A DNA stretch of 64,000 nucleotides from Plantactinospora sp. KBS50 (GTDB taxonomy: Bacteria; Actinomycetota; Actinomycetes; Mycobacteriales; Micromonosporaceae). The notes under the pieces were generated by a model, which saw only the letters and a program-made list of their open reading frames with translations, was not told the origin of the DNA and did not search any database. Position numbers and translations under genes: made by a program. Below are positions 33,847 to 43,864 of this stretch, piece after piece. Where the stretch lies: NCBI RefSeq assembly GCF_002285795.1, contig NZ_CP022961.1, positions 3,910,001 through 3,974,000 of the forward strand. The letters run 5' to 3'. Numbering within the stretch: the stretch's first letter is position 1; each line of letters opens with the position of its first letter.

Positions 33847-35012
33847 GCCGGCTGCCCGAGCGCCGGCTGCCCGAATCCGGACTCTCCGAGCGCCGACTGC
33901 CCGAGCGCCACATCGACCTGTTCGCTCACCCCGGCGACCAGTTCGGCGAAGCTGACCGACTTGCCCAGGTCGGCCAGCACGGCGGTCTGCTCGCCGACCT
34001 GGGTGACCCAACTGGCCACCGGCCGCTCCCCGTACGCGTTCTCCACCGCGGCCGTGTGCCGGGCCAGCGCGGCGGCGGCCAGCTCGATCCGCCCGGCGGC
34101 CTGGGTCTCCCGGATCGGGGTCTCGAACGCGCCGACCAGGTTGATCGGCTGGGTGTCGCGCAGCCGCACCAGTACGGCGTCCGGCAGCGTACGGTGCGCG
34201 AACGTGTTCTGCTTGCCGGTCGGCATGCTGCGGGCGAAGGCGGTCAGGAACGCCTCCACCGCGGCGCGGGTGGCGGCCGGGTCGCCCAGCGTCTCGTGCA
34301 GCGCGTCGACGTCGACGGTGGCGTACCGGTAGAGGGTGGACGAGTTGAACTCGATGGTGCCGATCATGCCGGCGCCGGTCTCGGCGGCGTCGGCCTTGCG
34401 GTCGTCGACGGCCGTGAAGTAGTCGAACTCGTTGTCCACGCCGTGCACGCTGATGGCGTGCGCCACCTGGCACGCGGCGTCGACGTTGATGTCCGCCATG
34501 TCGGCCACCATCCGGCCGAACATGGCGATGTCGATCGAGTGTTCGGTGTCGACGAGCGTCTTGAACCGGGCCTTGTCCAGCGGGGCGCCGCCGCGCTCCG
34601 CCTCCAGCGCGGCCCGCGCCAGGTTGTCCAGCTGCCGGTGGCTCAGGAACAGCAGGTAGCCGGACTCGACGTCCTTCAGCTCGCCCTTCTTCTTGTCGAG
34701 CTTGGCCAGTCCGCCGGTCACGAAGACGTTTGCGGCCAGCGCCGAGGCCTCCTCATCGGAGAGTTCCGGTTCGAGGGCCCTGATCCGCCTGGCGAGGGAT
34801 TCGCCGACCCGCTTGGTCCGCTCGCCGAGCTGGGAGGGGTCCAGCAGGTCGGCGAAGGCGAGCCGGATGGCCCGCTTCCACGCCTGGCTGGAGACCCGCG
34901 CCCGGCGTACCCCGCCGTAGATGGCGGTCTTGGGGGAGCCGGTGTCGTCGCGGTTGAGGTTGCTCGGCGGCACGGTCTGCAACGCGTACAGGTCGATGAT
35001 GGTCCGGTTCAT
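33843..35012 (-). CDS. cas7e: Type I-E Cascade backbone Cas7e (Cse4/CasC)
   Basis: A 389-residue protein. Cas7e hallmarks are LYALQTVPPSNLNRDDTGSP, YGGVRRARVSSQAWKRAIR, DIAMFGRMVAD and TGKQNTFAHRTLPD. Six copies line the crRNA in Cascade. The last ~20 residues form an imperfect repeat tail (ALGQSALGESGFGQPALGQ) absent from standard Cas7e. Start ATG 35012 lies 2 bp after the cse2 stop. Confidence 0.96.
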   Translation of the reverse strand: MNRTIIDLYALQTVPPSNLNRDDTGSPKTAIYGGVRRARVSSQAWKRAIRLAFADLLDPSQLGERTKRVGESLARRIRALEPELSDEEASALAANVFVTGGLAKLDKKKGELKDVESGYLLFLSHRQLDNLARAALEAERGGAPLDKARFKTLVDTEHSIDIAMFGRMVADMADINVDAACQVAHAISVHGVDNEFDYFTAVDDRKADAAETGAGMIGTIEFNSSTLYRYATVDVDALHETLGDPAATRAAVEAFLTAFARSMPTGKQNTFAHRTLPDAVLVRLRDTQPINLVGAFETPIRETQAAGRIELAAAALARHTAAVENAYGERPVASWVTQVGEQTAVLADLGKSVSFAELVAGVSEQVDVALGQSALGESGFGQPALGQPA

Positions 35013-35014
35013 GG

Positions 35015-35719
35015 TCAGTTCTCCTCGGTGCTGGTGGCGGCGGTGCCGCGGGGGTTGCGATCGGGGGTGCCGGCGCCGGAGGCTTGCGCGCCGGGCGTTC
35101 CCGCGTCGGCCCCCGGGTGGCTGCGGAAGAACTCGCGGCCCCAGATGGCCTGGACCTTCGCCGGGCCGTCGAGTCCGCGCAGCAGCCGCAGGTCGTCGGC
35201 GAGCAGGCCGTAGTCGAGCGGGATCTGCTGCTCGCGCAGCATGGTGGTCAGGCTGCGCAGGTGGTAGATGCTCTCCGGGTAGGTGCTGGCGGTGCCGAGC
35301 GCGGCGAACCGGCGGCGTACCCCGTCCGGCCCGGCGGATCGGCGGACCAGGTCGGCCAGCGCCTGCCCCAGCCCGCGACCGGCCACGTGCATCCGCTCCC
35401 GGCGGGACTGCTGGTGCAGCGCGTACAGGGTCACCGCGTCGTGCACCGCGTGCTCGCTGTCGGTGGCCTGGGTGTCGTCGGCCGGCCGGTAGCCGAGCAG
35501 GTCCTCGGGCACCTGGAGGTAGCGCTCCAGGCCGAAGTCGAAGCCCGGCGCCCTGCCCAGCCCGCGGCGCAGCCGGGCCAGCGCGCCGACCGCCTCCGGA
35601 ACGGGCGGGTTGGCCAGCGCCCGTGCCTGGAGCGCGCCGACGACGCCGGCGACATGCTCGCCGAGGTCGCGGCGGCGCCGGCCGCGTGCCTTCGGCCGAT
35701 CGGTCTCGGTCACGGTCAT
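35015..35719 (-). CDS. cse2: Type I-E Cascade small subunit Cse2 (Cas11e)
   Basis: A 234-residue helical protein. The core includes ALARLRRGLGRAPGF, ALHQQSRRERMHVAGRGLG and the IYHLRSLTTMLREQQIPLDY helix, all characteristic of Cse2. Two copies stabilise the displaced strand in Cascade. A ~35-residue Ala/Gly/Pro/Thr-rich C-terminal extension is probably disordered. It overlaps cse1 by ATGA. Confidence 0.94.
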   Translation of the reverse strand: MTVTETDRPKARGRRRRDLGEHVAGVVGALQARALANPPVPEAVGALARLRRGLGRAPGFDFGLERYLQVPEDLLGYRPADDTQATDSEHAVHDAVTLYALHQQSRRERMHVAGRGLGQALADLVRRSAGPDGVRRRFAALGTASTYPESIYHLRSLTTMLREQQIPLDYGLLADDLRLLRGLDGPAKVQAIWGREFFRSHPGADAGTPGAQASGAGTPDRNPRGTAATSTEEN

Positions 35720-37431
35720 ACCGGCTCCTCCTGTCTCTGCTGTTCCGGTCCCTGCTGCTCCGGTCCCTGCTGCTCCGACCCGGTCGCCATCGGCAGCGCC
35801 CTGGTCAGCCCGCGGTGGAACCACGCCTCGGCCTGCGAGCTGGAGTAGTGCACGTCCCTGCCGTTGCGGTCGGTGCGCGTACGGCCGATCCAGGCCGCCG
35901 GTCCGGCGGCCGCGACCAGTTCGCCGCCGAGCCGGCGGATGGCCCGGCCGACCAGGCGCTGCCAGTCGGCGCGCTCGGCCGCCGGGTCGCTGCCCGGTCC
36001 GAGCCGGGCCAGCCAGTCCCGGTACGCCCGGTCCAGCAGCGCGTACCCGCGTTCGCCCGCACGGTCGGCGTCGCCGACCGCGTCGTCGCGGCTGCCGGCG
36101 GCGCGGGCCAGGTTCTCGGCCAGCCGGCGCAGCAGCACCACGGCGATGTCGGCGTCGGCGGCCGCGTCGACCGCCGTCGCGCGCAGCCCGGAGTCCTCGA
36201 CCAGCAGCAGCACGTTCATGGTGAGCGCGTCGCTGAACACCTCGTCCACGACGGCCATCTGGGTGCCGTAGGTGATGCTCACCGCCCGCGGCCGGACCCG
36301 GAAGTCCGCGCCCACCACGCCGTCGACGGTGAGCCTGGCCAGCCACTGCACCACCATCGGGGAGAGCCGCTGCGCCGGCTCGGCGCCGGACTGCGGCGGC
36401 GCCGGCAGCAGCGTCTGCAGGCCGCGCCACAGCGCCCGGCCGTGGTCGTGCGGCCGGGGCAGGTAGATCGGGGTCTTCTTCTGCTCCCGCTCGCGCGGGC
36501 CGCTGCGCCCCCAGACGCTCATCGGCTCCGTCAGGTGCCGGTCCTGCCAGTCCAGCCGGTCACCGTTGGAGATCATCGCCCCGGTGATGCCGCCGGCGGT
36601 ACCGAACAGCCGGATCCGCCGGGACTGCCAGGTGTAGAGGCTGAGCGGACCGTACGGGCCGCGGGTGGCCTCCGGTTCCTCGGTCGCGGTCTGCGGCTCG
36701 CGCTCCCAGACCGGCAGGTCCCGCTCGTCGGAGCGCTGCCAGCGGGGTGCCGCCGGGACGAGGTTGAGCAGCAGGGTCTCCCGCAGGGTGGCGCCCTCCA
36801 GGTAGACGCCGCCGAGGGCGCCGACCGAGCCGGTCCCGATCGGGTAACCCTTGCCGCCCTTGACCCGCGGGTCGCCGAGCGCCCCCGTCTTGATGCCCGA
36901 CGGGTCGTACGCCTGGCAGTGCACCAGCCAGCGGGCCGCCTCGGCGGGTGGGATGCTCGCCATGCCCGGGCCCGCGCGGGTGGTGAGGAACGGCATCCCG
37001 TTGGGTACGTCGGCGATCAGCCGCTTCAGGTCGTACCTGTCCTCCTTCGCCGCCCGCAGGTCGGCGACCTGGTAGAACGGCCGTTGCGGGTGCAGCAGGT
37101 CGAACCGGTCGCGGAACTCGCCGAGGTAGTCGGCGATCTCCCCGGCCGGCAGCCGCGGGTCCCGCCACAGCGCCCGCCAGGCCGCCTCCCCGGCCGGTCC
37201 GCCGGTGCTGCGGTGCAGGATCGCCAGCGCCAGCCGCAGGATCGCGAACGTCTGGGTGGGCAGCTCGCAGGCGATCATCCGCAGGTCGCCGGCGAGGGCG
37301 AACAGCTCCGGCAGGGACACGTCGCGGCGGTGGCCCGCGGCGTCCAGCACCGGAATCCACGCCTCGTCCACCAGCGAAAACCCGGGTGGTTGGGATGGGG
37401 TGCCGGTCAGTGGTGTGCCGGTCACCGGCAT
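35716..37431 (-). CDS. cas8e: Type I-E Cascade large subunit Cas8e (Cse1/CasA)
   Basis: A 571-residue protein starting at ATG 37431 after a GAGGAGGCG site. Cse1 checks the PAM and recruits Cas3. Conserved text includes FSLVDEAWIPVLDAAG, VSLPELFALAG, RPFYQVADLRA, the zinc-free loop region GGVYLEGATLRETLLLNLVP and WERE. The C-terminus is a short tandem Gln/Glu tail (three EQQGP-like units). It starts 28 bp after the cas3 stop. Complete. Confidence 0.95.
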   Translation of the reverse strand: MPVTGTPLTGTPSQPPGFSLVDEAWIPVLDAAGHRRDVSLPELFALAGDLRMIACELPTQTFAILRLALAILHRSTGGPAGEAAWRALWRDPRLPAGEIADYLGEFRDRFDLLHPQRPFYQVADLRAAKEDRYDLKRLIADVPNGMPFLTTRAGPGMASIPPAEAARWLVHCQAYDPSGIKTGALGDPRVKGGKGYPIGTGSVGALGGVYLEGATLRETLLLNLVPAAPRWQRSDERDLPVWEREPQTATEEPEATRGPYGPLSLYTWQSRRIRLFGTAGGITGAMISNGDRLDWQDRHLTEPMSVWGRSGPREREQKKTPIYLPRPHDHGRALWRGLQTLLPAPPQSGAEPAQRLSPMVVQWLARLTVDGVVGADFRVRPRAVSITYGTQMAVVDEVFSDALTMNVLLLVEDSGLRATAVDAAADADIAVVLLRRLAENLARAAGSRDDAVGDADRAGERGYALLDRAYRDWLARLGPGSDPAAERADWQRLVGRAIRRLGGELVAAAGPAAWIGRTRTDRNGRDVHYSSSQAEAWFHRGLTRALPMATGSEQQGPEQQGPEQQRQEEPV

Positions 37432-37459
37432 CGCCTCCTCGATTTCGGTCGAAGTGGAC

Positions 37460-40284
37460 TCAGGCCGCGGTGCGGGTGACCCGCAGCCCCTCGTCCGGGT
37501 CGTAGTGCAGGTCGAACCCGGCCACGGTCGCCGCGCCGGCCTCGTCGATGTCGAGGACCAGTTCGCCGGAGAGCCAGGGGTTGTCCTGCCAGGCACGCAG
37601 GTCGATGCGGCCGTCCAGATCGGCGATCACCTCGTCGATGACATCGACGGACGCCATCAGCCGCGGGAGCGGGAGCGTGCACCGGGCGGCGGAACGGGCC
37701 AGGTTCCAATCGGGGGTGGTTTCGGTGGGAACGACTACCCCACCGCCAGCGATCCATGGGGGAACGACGAGGCCGGCTGAGGTGCGTACCAGGAGGATGA
37801 CCTCGAAGGAGTCGGAGTCGGTGTCGCGGACGTGGCCCTGCGCGGCGCGGTCGTCCGCGTTACCGACGCCGCCGGAGAGCCAGCCGACCAGCGGTACGCC
37901 GGGTTCGTCGACGCCGGCCAGCCGGAAGCCGTCGGCCTTCGACTCCTTGGCGGCGATCTCGTCGCGCTGCTTCGCCTCGGCCTCGTCCAGCACCGGTCGC
38001 CACGCCGCCGGGCCGACCGGCGCGTCCCCGTACGCGGCCTGGGTCAGCGGCGAGATGTCGGCGGGAATTCGCAGCGGCGTGCCGTCCAGGTGCGGCAGCA
38101 GCACGGCGGCGCTGCGCAGCAGGGCGGCCGGCTGGTAGACCCGGCGGGAGCCGCTGACCGGCTGCGGCGGTTCGGTCGCCCAGTCGGCGCCGGTGATCCA
38201 GCAGGTGGCCTCGGCGAGCCGGGCCGGCCGGCCGGGGCGCGGGTGCCGGTGCAGCCGGCCGACGCGTTGCAGCACCAGGTCGACCGGGGCCAGGTCGGTG
38301 ACGAGCAGGTCGAAGTCGATGTCCAGGGACTGCTCGGCGACCTGGCTGGCCACCACCACGTGCCGGTACGGCCGGGTGCCGGCGCCGGGCGGGCCGAAGG
38401 TGTCGCGCAGCCAGCGGTCCCTGGCGGCCCGGTCGACGGCCATGAACCGGGAGTGTGCGACCGCGACGGGGGTGTCGGGTCCGAGCGCGGCGCGCAGGTC
38501 GGCGGCGGTCTCCTGGACCCGGGCCACCGTGTTGCGGATGACCAGCGCGCAGCCGCCGTCGGCGAGCCGGTCGCGCAGCAGCTCGACCAGGGCCGGCGGA
38601 TCGTCGTCGAGCCGCCGCAGCCGGACCTGCAGGTGCCGGCCGGAGTCGCCGCAGGCGGTGGCGACGGCGCCGCGTTGGGCGGCGGAGACGGTCACCAGCG
38701 GGTAGCGCAGGTCGGTGCGGAGTTCGGCGTACGGGTCGATCTTCGGCTTGTTCCGGTCCCGCCAGGTGAGTTTCGGCGGCGGCCCGAGCCGGCCGGTGTC
38801 GTAGGCGGCCATCATCTCGGCCCGGCGCCCGGCCGGCAGGGTCGCCGAGAGGATCACCACCGGTACGCCGTAGGCACCGAGCCATTCGAGCGCCCGGTCC
38901 AGGAACCGTCCCATGTAGACGTCGTAGGCGTGCGCCTCGTCGATGACGACGACCTTGCCGGCGAGGCCGAGGTGCCGCAGCACCTGGTGCCGGCTGCGCA
39001 ACGCCGCGAACAGCAGTTGGTCGATGGTGCCGACGACGAAGCTGGACAGCATGGTCCGCTTCGGGCCGGCCAGCCAGGCGTGCACGCCGATGTCGGTCCC
39101 GCCGGCGTCCTGGGCGATGCCGCGGGGCAGGGAGGTCCAGCGGAGCTGGTCGTATTCGGGGTTGAGCGCGGCCTTGCCGTGGGCCAGCCGCACGTCCCGG
39201 TCGCCGCGGTCGGTCCGCGCGTCCGGCAGCCGGCGCAGCCAGGACAGCACCCGACCGAACATGGCGTCGCTGGTGGCGCGGGTGGGCAGCGCCAGGTAGC
39301 AGCCGGCGGCGCCGGTACGCCGGGCCAGGATCTCCACGGCGGCCAGCGCGGCCTCGGTCTTGCCCTCCCCCATGGCCGCCTCGACGATGATCATCCCGGC
39401 CGCGGGCATGCTCTCGGCCAGTTCGGCGACGGTGTGCTGCACCGGGCGGGGTGCGGCGCCGGGCGGCAGGTCGAAGCGCGCCGCGAAGAGTTCCGCCACG
39501 CCGGCCGGGGCGGCGGCGGGCTGCCAGGGCACCGGCAGGTGCACGGTGGTCCAGCCGGCGGTCAGCCGGTGGGAGTCGGAGCGGTCCAGCACGTACGGGA
39601 AGTACTTCTCGTTGCTGGCGATCCAGTCGGCGACGATGACCAGGCCGGTCAGGGCGGCCTGGACGGGCTGCGACAGCGCCACCTCGCTCCAGCCGACCAG
39701 CCGCTTGCCGGCGTCGCAGCGGTCGGTCATCCAGCTCAGCAGCTCGCGTTGGACCTGCCCCAGGCGGTGTCGCCGAGCAGGTGGGTACGGATCCGGGCGT
39801 CCCGCAGACCCTCGTCGGTGGGCGGGATGCCGTGGTGGCCGCCCACCACCACCGCGTACGCGTGCGGGTCGGTCCAGTCCTGTTCCTGGAGCCAGTCGGC
39901 CAGCACCAGGTGTCCCGCGGTGGCGTGCGGGGCGTACCGGCGGTCGGCGCTGATCAGGTCCCGGTCGTAGCCGAGCCCGTGGTCGCGCATCCGCTCGGCC
40001 AGGTGCGGCGCCTGGATCGCGAACGCGGGGGTGGCCTTGCCGACATCGTGCACCCCGGCGAGCCACCCGGCCAGGGTCCGGGCGTCGGCGTCGCCGCCGG
40101 GCAGTTCGTCGGCGATCCGGCGCCGGACGGCGGCCCCGAGCCAGTGGTCCCAGAGCTGTCCGGCGACGTCGGCGGCGTCGGCGAGGTGCCGCCACAGGGG
40201 CAGCCAGCCGACCGGTGAGGCGCCCGAGCGGTCGGTCTTGCCCCAGACCGACCGGGCCGCGGCGCCGAGTTCGGGGGCGTTCAC
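37460..40284 (-). CDS. cas3: Type I-E Cas3, split by a frameshift between HD and helicase domains
   Basis: Two consecutive frames make up one Cas3. The HD part (40284 to stop at 39736, 182 residues, GTG start overlapping the helicase gene upstream) has ELGAAARSVWGKTD, GVHDVGKATPAF and VGGHHGIPP. The helicase part runs to 37460 and carries VEAAMGEGKTEAAL, VVIDEAHAYD, SATLP and LQRVGRLHRH. The break is at the four-C run 39758-39761: one added base joins …GDTAW-GQVQRELLSW… without loss. Since the helicase frame upstream of its first ATG (39730) still encodes conserved residues, the split is recent or a sequencing deletion. An ATG 5 nt past the HD stop could allow coupled translation of two polypeptides. 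Confidence 0.88.
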
Positions 40285-42386
40285 CGCTGCTCCGGCAGCA
40301 GGCTGCTGGGGGTGCCGCTGTGGGACAGGTAGAGCACGTCGCGGGCGCGGGTGAGCGCGACGAACAGCAGGCAGCGTTCCCGTTGCAGGTCCTGCCGGTG
40401 GGCGTGCGGGTCCTCCGAGGCGGGGGTGAGCGCGTACGGCGAGGGCAGCGCCTCGGCGTCCAGGCCGGCGACGGCCAGGCACTGGAACTCCAGGCCCTTC
40501 ATCCGGTGCATGGTGGCGATCTTCACCCCGTCGGTGCCGCACTTGTCGTCGGCGACCGGGATGTGCGCCTCGGCGAGGGTCCGGCTCAGGGTGGCCACGA
40601 GTTGCCCGGTGCGCACGGCAACGCCGATCGCGTGCGGTTCGACGCCCTGGTCCAGCCAGGTCCCGACCTGCTCGATCAGCGCCTCGGACTCGCTGTGCCG
40701 ATCCGGGTGGGCCACGATCGTCGGTACGCCGCCGCGGGTGACGGAGCGGTAGCCGCGCAGCGAGTCGCCCTCGTCGTCGAGGCCGACGGCGGCGTCACCG
40801 CCGAGCACCTTGACCGACAGGTCCAGGATCTCGTGCGTGGTGCGGTAGTTGACGGTGAGCCGGCGGGTCCGGCCGCGGACCTGGATGCCGAGCTGGCCCA
40901 GCGAGACGTGGCTGTCGTAGATGCGCTGGTAGGGGTCGGCGAGCAGGAACAGGTCGTCGGGTCCGGGCGGTACGAGGGCGCGCAGCAGGCGCCACTGTGC
41001 GGGGTGCAGGTCCTGCCCCTCGTCCACCACGATGTGCCGGTACGGCGAGGGTGCCCCGGCTGCGATCCGGGCCGCCTCGTCGGCGAGCTGGGTGTGCGTG
41101 CGCTGGCGGCGTTTCGCCAGCTCCCGCACCACGCCCTCGATCGCGGCCCACACCTGTTCGCGTTGGGCGCCGCGCAGCGCCTCGCCGCGTCCGCGCCGGG
41201 GTGCGTCCCGGTAGGCCGCCATGGTGGTCAACTGTTGGGCCAGGATCACCTGTTCCCACTCCCGCCTGAGGAAGGCGGCGCTGAACGGGGTCACCCGGCC
41301 GGCCCGGTCGACGTACGTCGGTCCGGCCTTGGCCGCCGCCGACCAGAGCTGGTCGAGCACCTCGTCGTCGGCGATGCCGACCTTCTGTCCGGAGCGCCGG
41401 ACGATGTCGTAGGCCAGCTTGTCGACGCTGATCACGGCGATGCGGTCGCGCGCGGCCGGGTTGTCGGCGAGTCGGTACAACTGCCGGTCCAGCGCCTCGG
41501 CCAGCGCCCGGGTGAACGTGGTCAGCAGCACCTTCGTGCCGTCGTCGGGCAGCCGCCCGGCGAGGAAGACCGCGCGGTGCAGGCCGGTCACGGTCTTTCC
41601 GGTGCCGGCGCTGCCGGTGACCAGCGCCGGACCGCTGTAGCTGTCGCGGTAGGCGACGTCCCGCTGGGTGGGGTGCAGGAAGGTGCGCCACACGTCGAAC
41701 GGGTGGGCCAGGATGGCGGCCAGTTCGATCGGCCCGGAGACGAAGGCGATCCGCTCGGGGGTCCGCCGCGCCGCGGTCACCAGATCGTCGGTGTCCACCC
41801 CGGACACGATGCGGTCGGCGAGTTCGGCCCAGACCTCCTCCACGGGCAGCCCGCTGGCCAGGCCGCTGAGCACGTCGGACTGCACCTCGGGCAGCCGACC
41901 GGCGAGGCTCTCGAACTGCTGCTCGGTGCGGATCAGCCGCAGCAGCGGCACCAGGTCCTCGTCGATGCCGAGCCGGACCAGGTCGGCGGTGGAGACGCCG
42001 GTGAACAGGCCGGTACCGGACGGTTCGACCGGCGTGTGCCGGGCGAAGTCGTCGATGCTCTGCTGGTCGCGCATCTCCAGCACGCCCAGCGCCTGGTTCA
42101 CGGTGAACCGGCGGCTCATGGCGAACGCGATGGCGTCCTCGTGTGGCAGGACGTTCAGGAGGGCGTACTTCTCTTGGCCGAGGGAGAGGACCACTCCGCG
42201 GTAAAACCTGTCGACCCGGATGGTGCGGATGTGTGGATCCCGTGATTTGGTCAACTTCTCCAGATGGATACCGGCATGGGTGTGCTCGGCGAATTTGGCG
42301 ATGGCGGCGTCGACGGCGCGCTGCACCCGGCGTTCCAGCCGGGCGTAGGCGGGGAGGAATCCCCGCTCGATGGCCAGTTCCGCCAT
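40281..42386 (-). CDS. UvrD/Rep-family helicase with N-terminal ParE/RelE-like domain
   Basis: A 701-residue SF1A helicase. ATG 42386 follows a GGGGAGTGGGT site. Residues ~1-105 resemble the RelE/ParE toxin fold: HAGIHLEKLTKSRDPHIRTI and then RVDRFYRGVVLSL, followed by LLNVLPHEDAIAFA. Helicase motifs follow: Walker A GSAGTGKT near residue 260, VVDEGQDLHPAQW (motif II), TVNYRTTHEIL (motif IV), HRMKGLEFQ (V) and VALTRARD (VI). It overlaps cas3 by four bases, making it the first gene of the type I-E operon. Such helicases are DNA unwinding or translocating enzymes; the role here is unknown. The toxin-like assignment is by pattern and less certain than the helicase. Confidence 0.85.
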   Translation of the reverse strand: MAELAIERGFLPAYARLERRVQRAVDAAIAKFAEHTHAGIHLEKLTKSRDPHIRTIRVDRFYRGVVLSLGQEKYALLNVLPHEDAIAFAMSRRFTVNQALGVLEMRDQQSIDDFARHTPVEPSGTGLFTGVSTADLVRLGIDEDLVPLLRLIRTEQQFESLAGRLPEVQSDVLSGLASGLPVEEVWAELADRIVSGVDTDDLVTAARRTPERIAFVSGPIELAAILAHPFDVWRTFLHPTQRDVAYRDSYSGPALVTGSAGTGKTVTGLHRAVFLAGRLPDDGTKVLLTTFTRALAEALDRQLYRLADNPAARDRIAVISVDKLAYDIVRRSGQKVGIADDEVLDQLWSAAAKAGPTYVDRAGRVTPFSAAFLRREWEQVILAQQLTTMAAYRDAPRRGRGEALRGAQREQVWAAIEGVVRELAKRRQRTHTQLADEAARIAAGAPSPYRHIVVDEGQDLHPAQWRLLRALVPPGPDDLFLLADPYQRIYDSHVSLGQLGIQVRGRTRRLTVNYRTTHEILDLSVKVLGGDAAVGLDDEGDSLRGYRSVTRGGVPTIVAHPDRHSESEALIEQVGTWLDQGVEPHAIGVAVRTGQLVATLSRTLAEAHIPVADDKCGTDGVKIATMHRMKGLEFQCLAVAGLDAEALPSPYALTPASEDPHAHRQDLQRERCLLFVALTRARDVLYLSHSGTPSSLLPEQR

Positions 42387-42538
42387 ACCCACTCCCCTGT
42401 CGCGAGCCTCCGGCGGGCGACCGCCCGCCGTGGACGAGCAGAGTCTCGTACATTGTGAACTGTGTTTGCAAGCCCTTGTCTTGTTGCTGACGTACACTGC
42501 GGCATGACCGATCCGGTGTAGCGGCTAAGCTGACCGGC
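42387..42538. promoter_or_regulatory. Divergent promoter region of the I-E operon and kinase gene
   Basis: These 152 bp separate the divergent helicase and kinase start codons and are AT-richer than their surroundings around 42445-42500 (attgtgaactgtgtttgc, cttgtcttgttgctgac). Both transcription units must be driven from here. No unambiguous -10/-35 pair is claimed. Confidence 0.5.
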
Positions 42539-43864
42539 GTGATAGCGGGCGGGAGCCTCAAGAACCGGTACCGGTTGAGCCGATATCCGTTGGCGCACAA
42601 GGGAATGGGCGAGGTCTGGCCGGCCCACGACACCCTGCTCGACCGGCCGGTCATCGTGAAGACGGTCGGCGGGCTCGGGGTGGATCAGGCACGCCGGTTC
42701 CGCCGCGAGGCGCTGCTGACGGCCCGCTTCGACCACCCCGGCGTGCCCGCCGTGTACGACTTCGGCGAGCACGACGGCCGGCTCTACGCGGTCATCCAGC
42801 GGATCGACGGCGTCACCCTCGCCGACCTGGTCAACGAGCAGGGGCCGCTGCCGGTCGGCTGGGTCGCCGCCATCGGCGCACAGGTCGGCAGCGTGCTGCT
42901 CAGCGCGCGGCAGATCGGCCTCGTGCACCGGGACATCAAGCCGAGCAACGTGATGCTGGAACGCAGCGGCGCGGTCAAGGTGCTCGACTTCGGGCTGGCC
43001 GTGGCGCCCGCCGACGGGCGCTACTCGCGGATCACCGAAAGTGGACAGGTGCTCGGCACCCTGGGCTACATGGCCCCCGAGCAGCTCAACGGCGCCGACA
43101 CCGACCACCGCACCGACCTGTACTGCCTGGGCGCCACCCTCTTCGACCTGCTCACCAACCAGGAACCCTTCGACGCCGACAGCACCCGGACGCTTCTCGA
43201 ACGCCAGCTCACCGGCCCGCCACCCCGGCCCACCCAGCTGCGGCCGGACCTGCCCGCCGAACTCGACGACCTGATCCACGCGCTGCTGGCGGTCGACCCA
43301 CAGGACCGGCCCGGCAGCGCCGCCGAGGTGTACGACGTACTGGCGCCGCTCGCCTGCGACCTGCGGCCGCTGCCCGGGGTGCTCGATCCCGCCAGCACGG
43401 TCCGGGCGTACGCCGCGATCGTGGGCCAGGTCCCGCAGCCCGGCGGCGTCCCGCCCGCCGCCACCCCGCTTGCCGCCGCCCCGGCGCCGCGTCCCGGGAA
43501 CGCGGACGCCGAGGCGGACGGCGAGGCGGACGGCGAGCGGGCCGTGGCCGAGGCCGAGCGGCTGGAGGCGGTCGGGGAGTTCCGGGCCGCCGCCCGGCAG
43601 TGGCGGCGGCTCGCCTCCAGCCACGCGTCCCGGCACGGCGCGGATCAGCCGGCGGTCTTCGACTTCCGGCTCCGGGCCGCCCGCGTGCACGTGCGACTCG
43701 GCGAGCACGACCGGGCGATCCGGCAACTGGAGGCGCTGCTGCGCGACCGCACCGAGCTGGACGGGCCGGAACACCCCGCCGTCCGGGCCGTGCGCGCGGA
43801 GATCGCCCGGCTCACCGCGGGCCGGCCCCGGTCAGCGCCGCGATCAGCCGGCCCGGATCACTGA
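42539..43864 (+). CDS. Serine/threonine protein kinase, PknB type, soluble
   Basis: A 441-residue kinase with GTG start. N-lobe: RYRLSRYPLAHKGMGEVWPA (Gly-rich loop reduced to KGMGEV) and the Lys of PVIVKTVGG. C-lobe: catalytic loop LVHRDIKPSNVML, DFGLA, TLGYMAPEQL and HRTDLYCLGATLFDLLT. All catalytic residues are present. After an Ala/Pro linker the last ~110 residues are helical with TPR-like spacing (AEAERLEAVGEFRAAARQW and HDRAIRQLEALLRDR). No transmembrane helix is seen, so it is cytoplasmic. It is transcribed away from the helicase-cas operon. Confidence 0.92.
   Translation: MIAGGSLKNRYRLSRYPLAHKGMGEVWPAHDTLLDRPVIVKTVGGLGVDQARRFRREALLTARFDHPGVPAVYDFGEHDGRLYAVIQRIDGVTLADLVNEQGPLPVGWVAAIGAQVGSVLLSARQIGLVHRDIKPSNVMLERSGAVKVLDFGLAVAPADGRYSRITESGQVLGTLGYMAPEQLNGADTDHRTDLYCLGATLFDLLTNQEPFDADSTRTLLERQLTGPPPRPTQLRPDLPAELDDLIHALLAVDPQDRPGSAAEVYDVLAPLACDLRPLPGVLDPASTVRAYAAIVGQVPQPGGVPPAATPLAAAPAPRPGNADAEADGEADGERAVAEAERLEAVGEFRAAARQWRRLASSHASRHGADQPAVFDFRLRAARVHVRLGEHDRAIRQLEALLRDRTELDGPEHPAVRAVRAEIARLTAGRPRSAPRSAGPDH

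Noticed and set aside
33145-34473. Extension of cas5e upstream of 33,846
   Set aside because: The extra residues are antisense-like Arg/Gly text within cas7e; the ATGA overlap and MSVLLLRLGG start are decisive.
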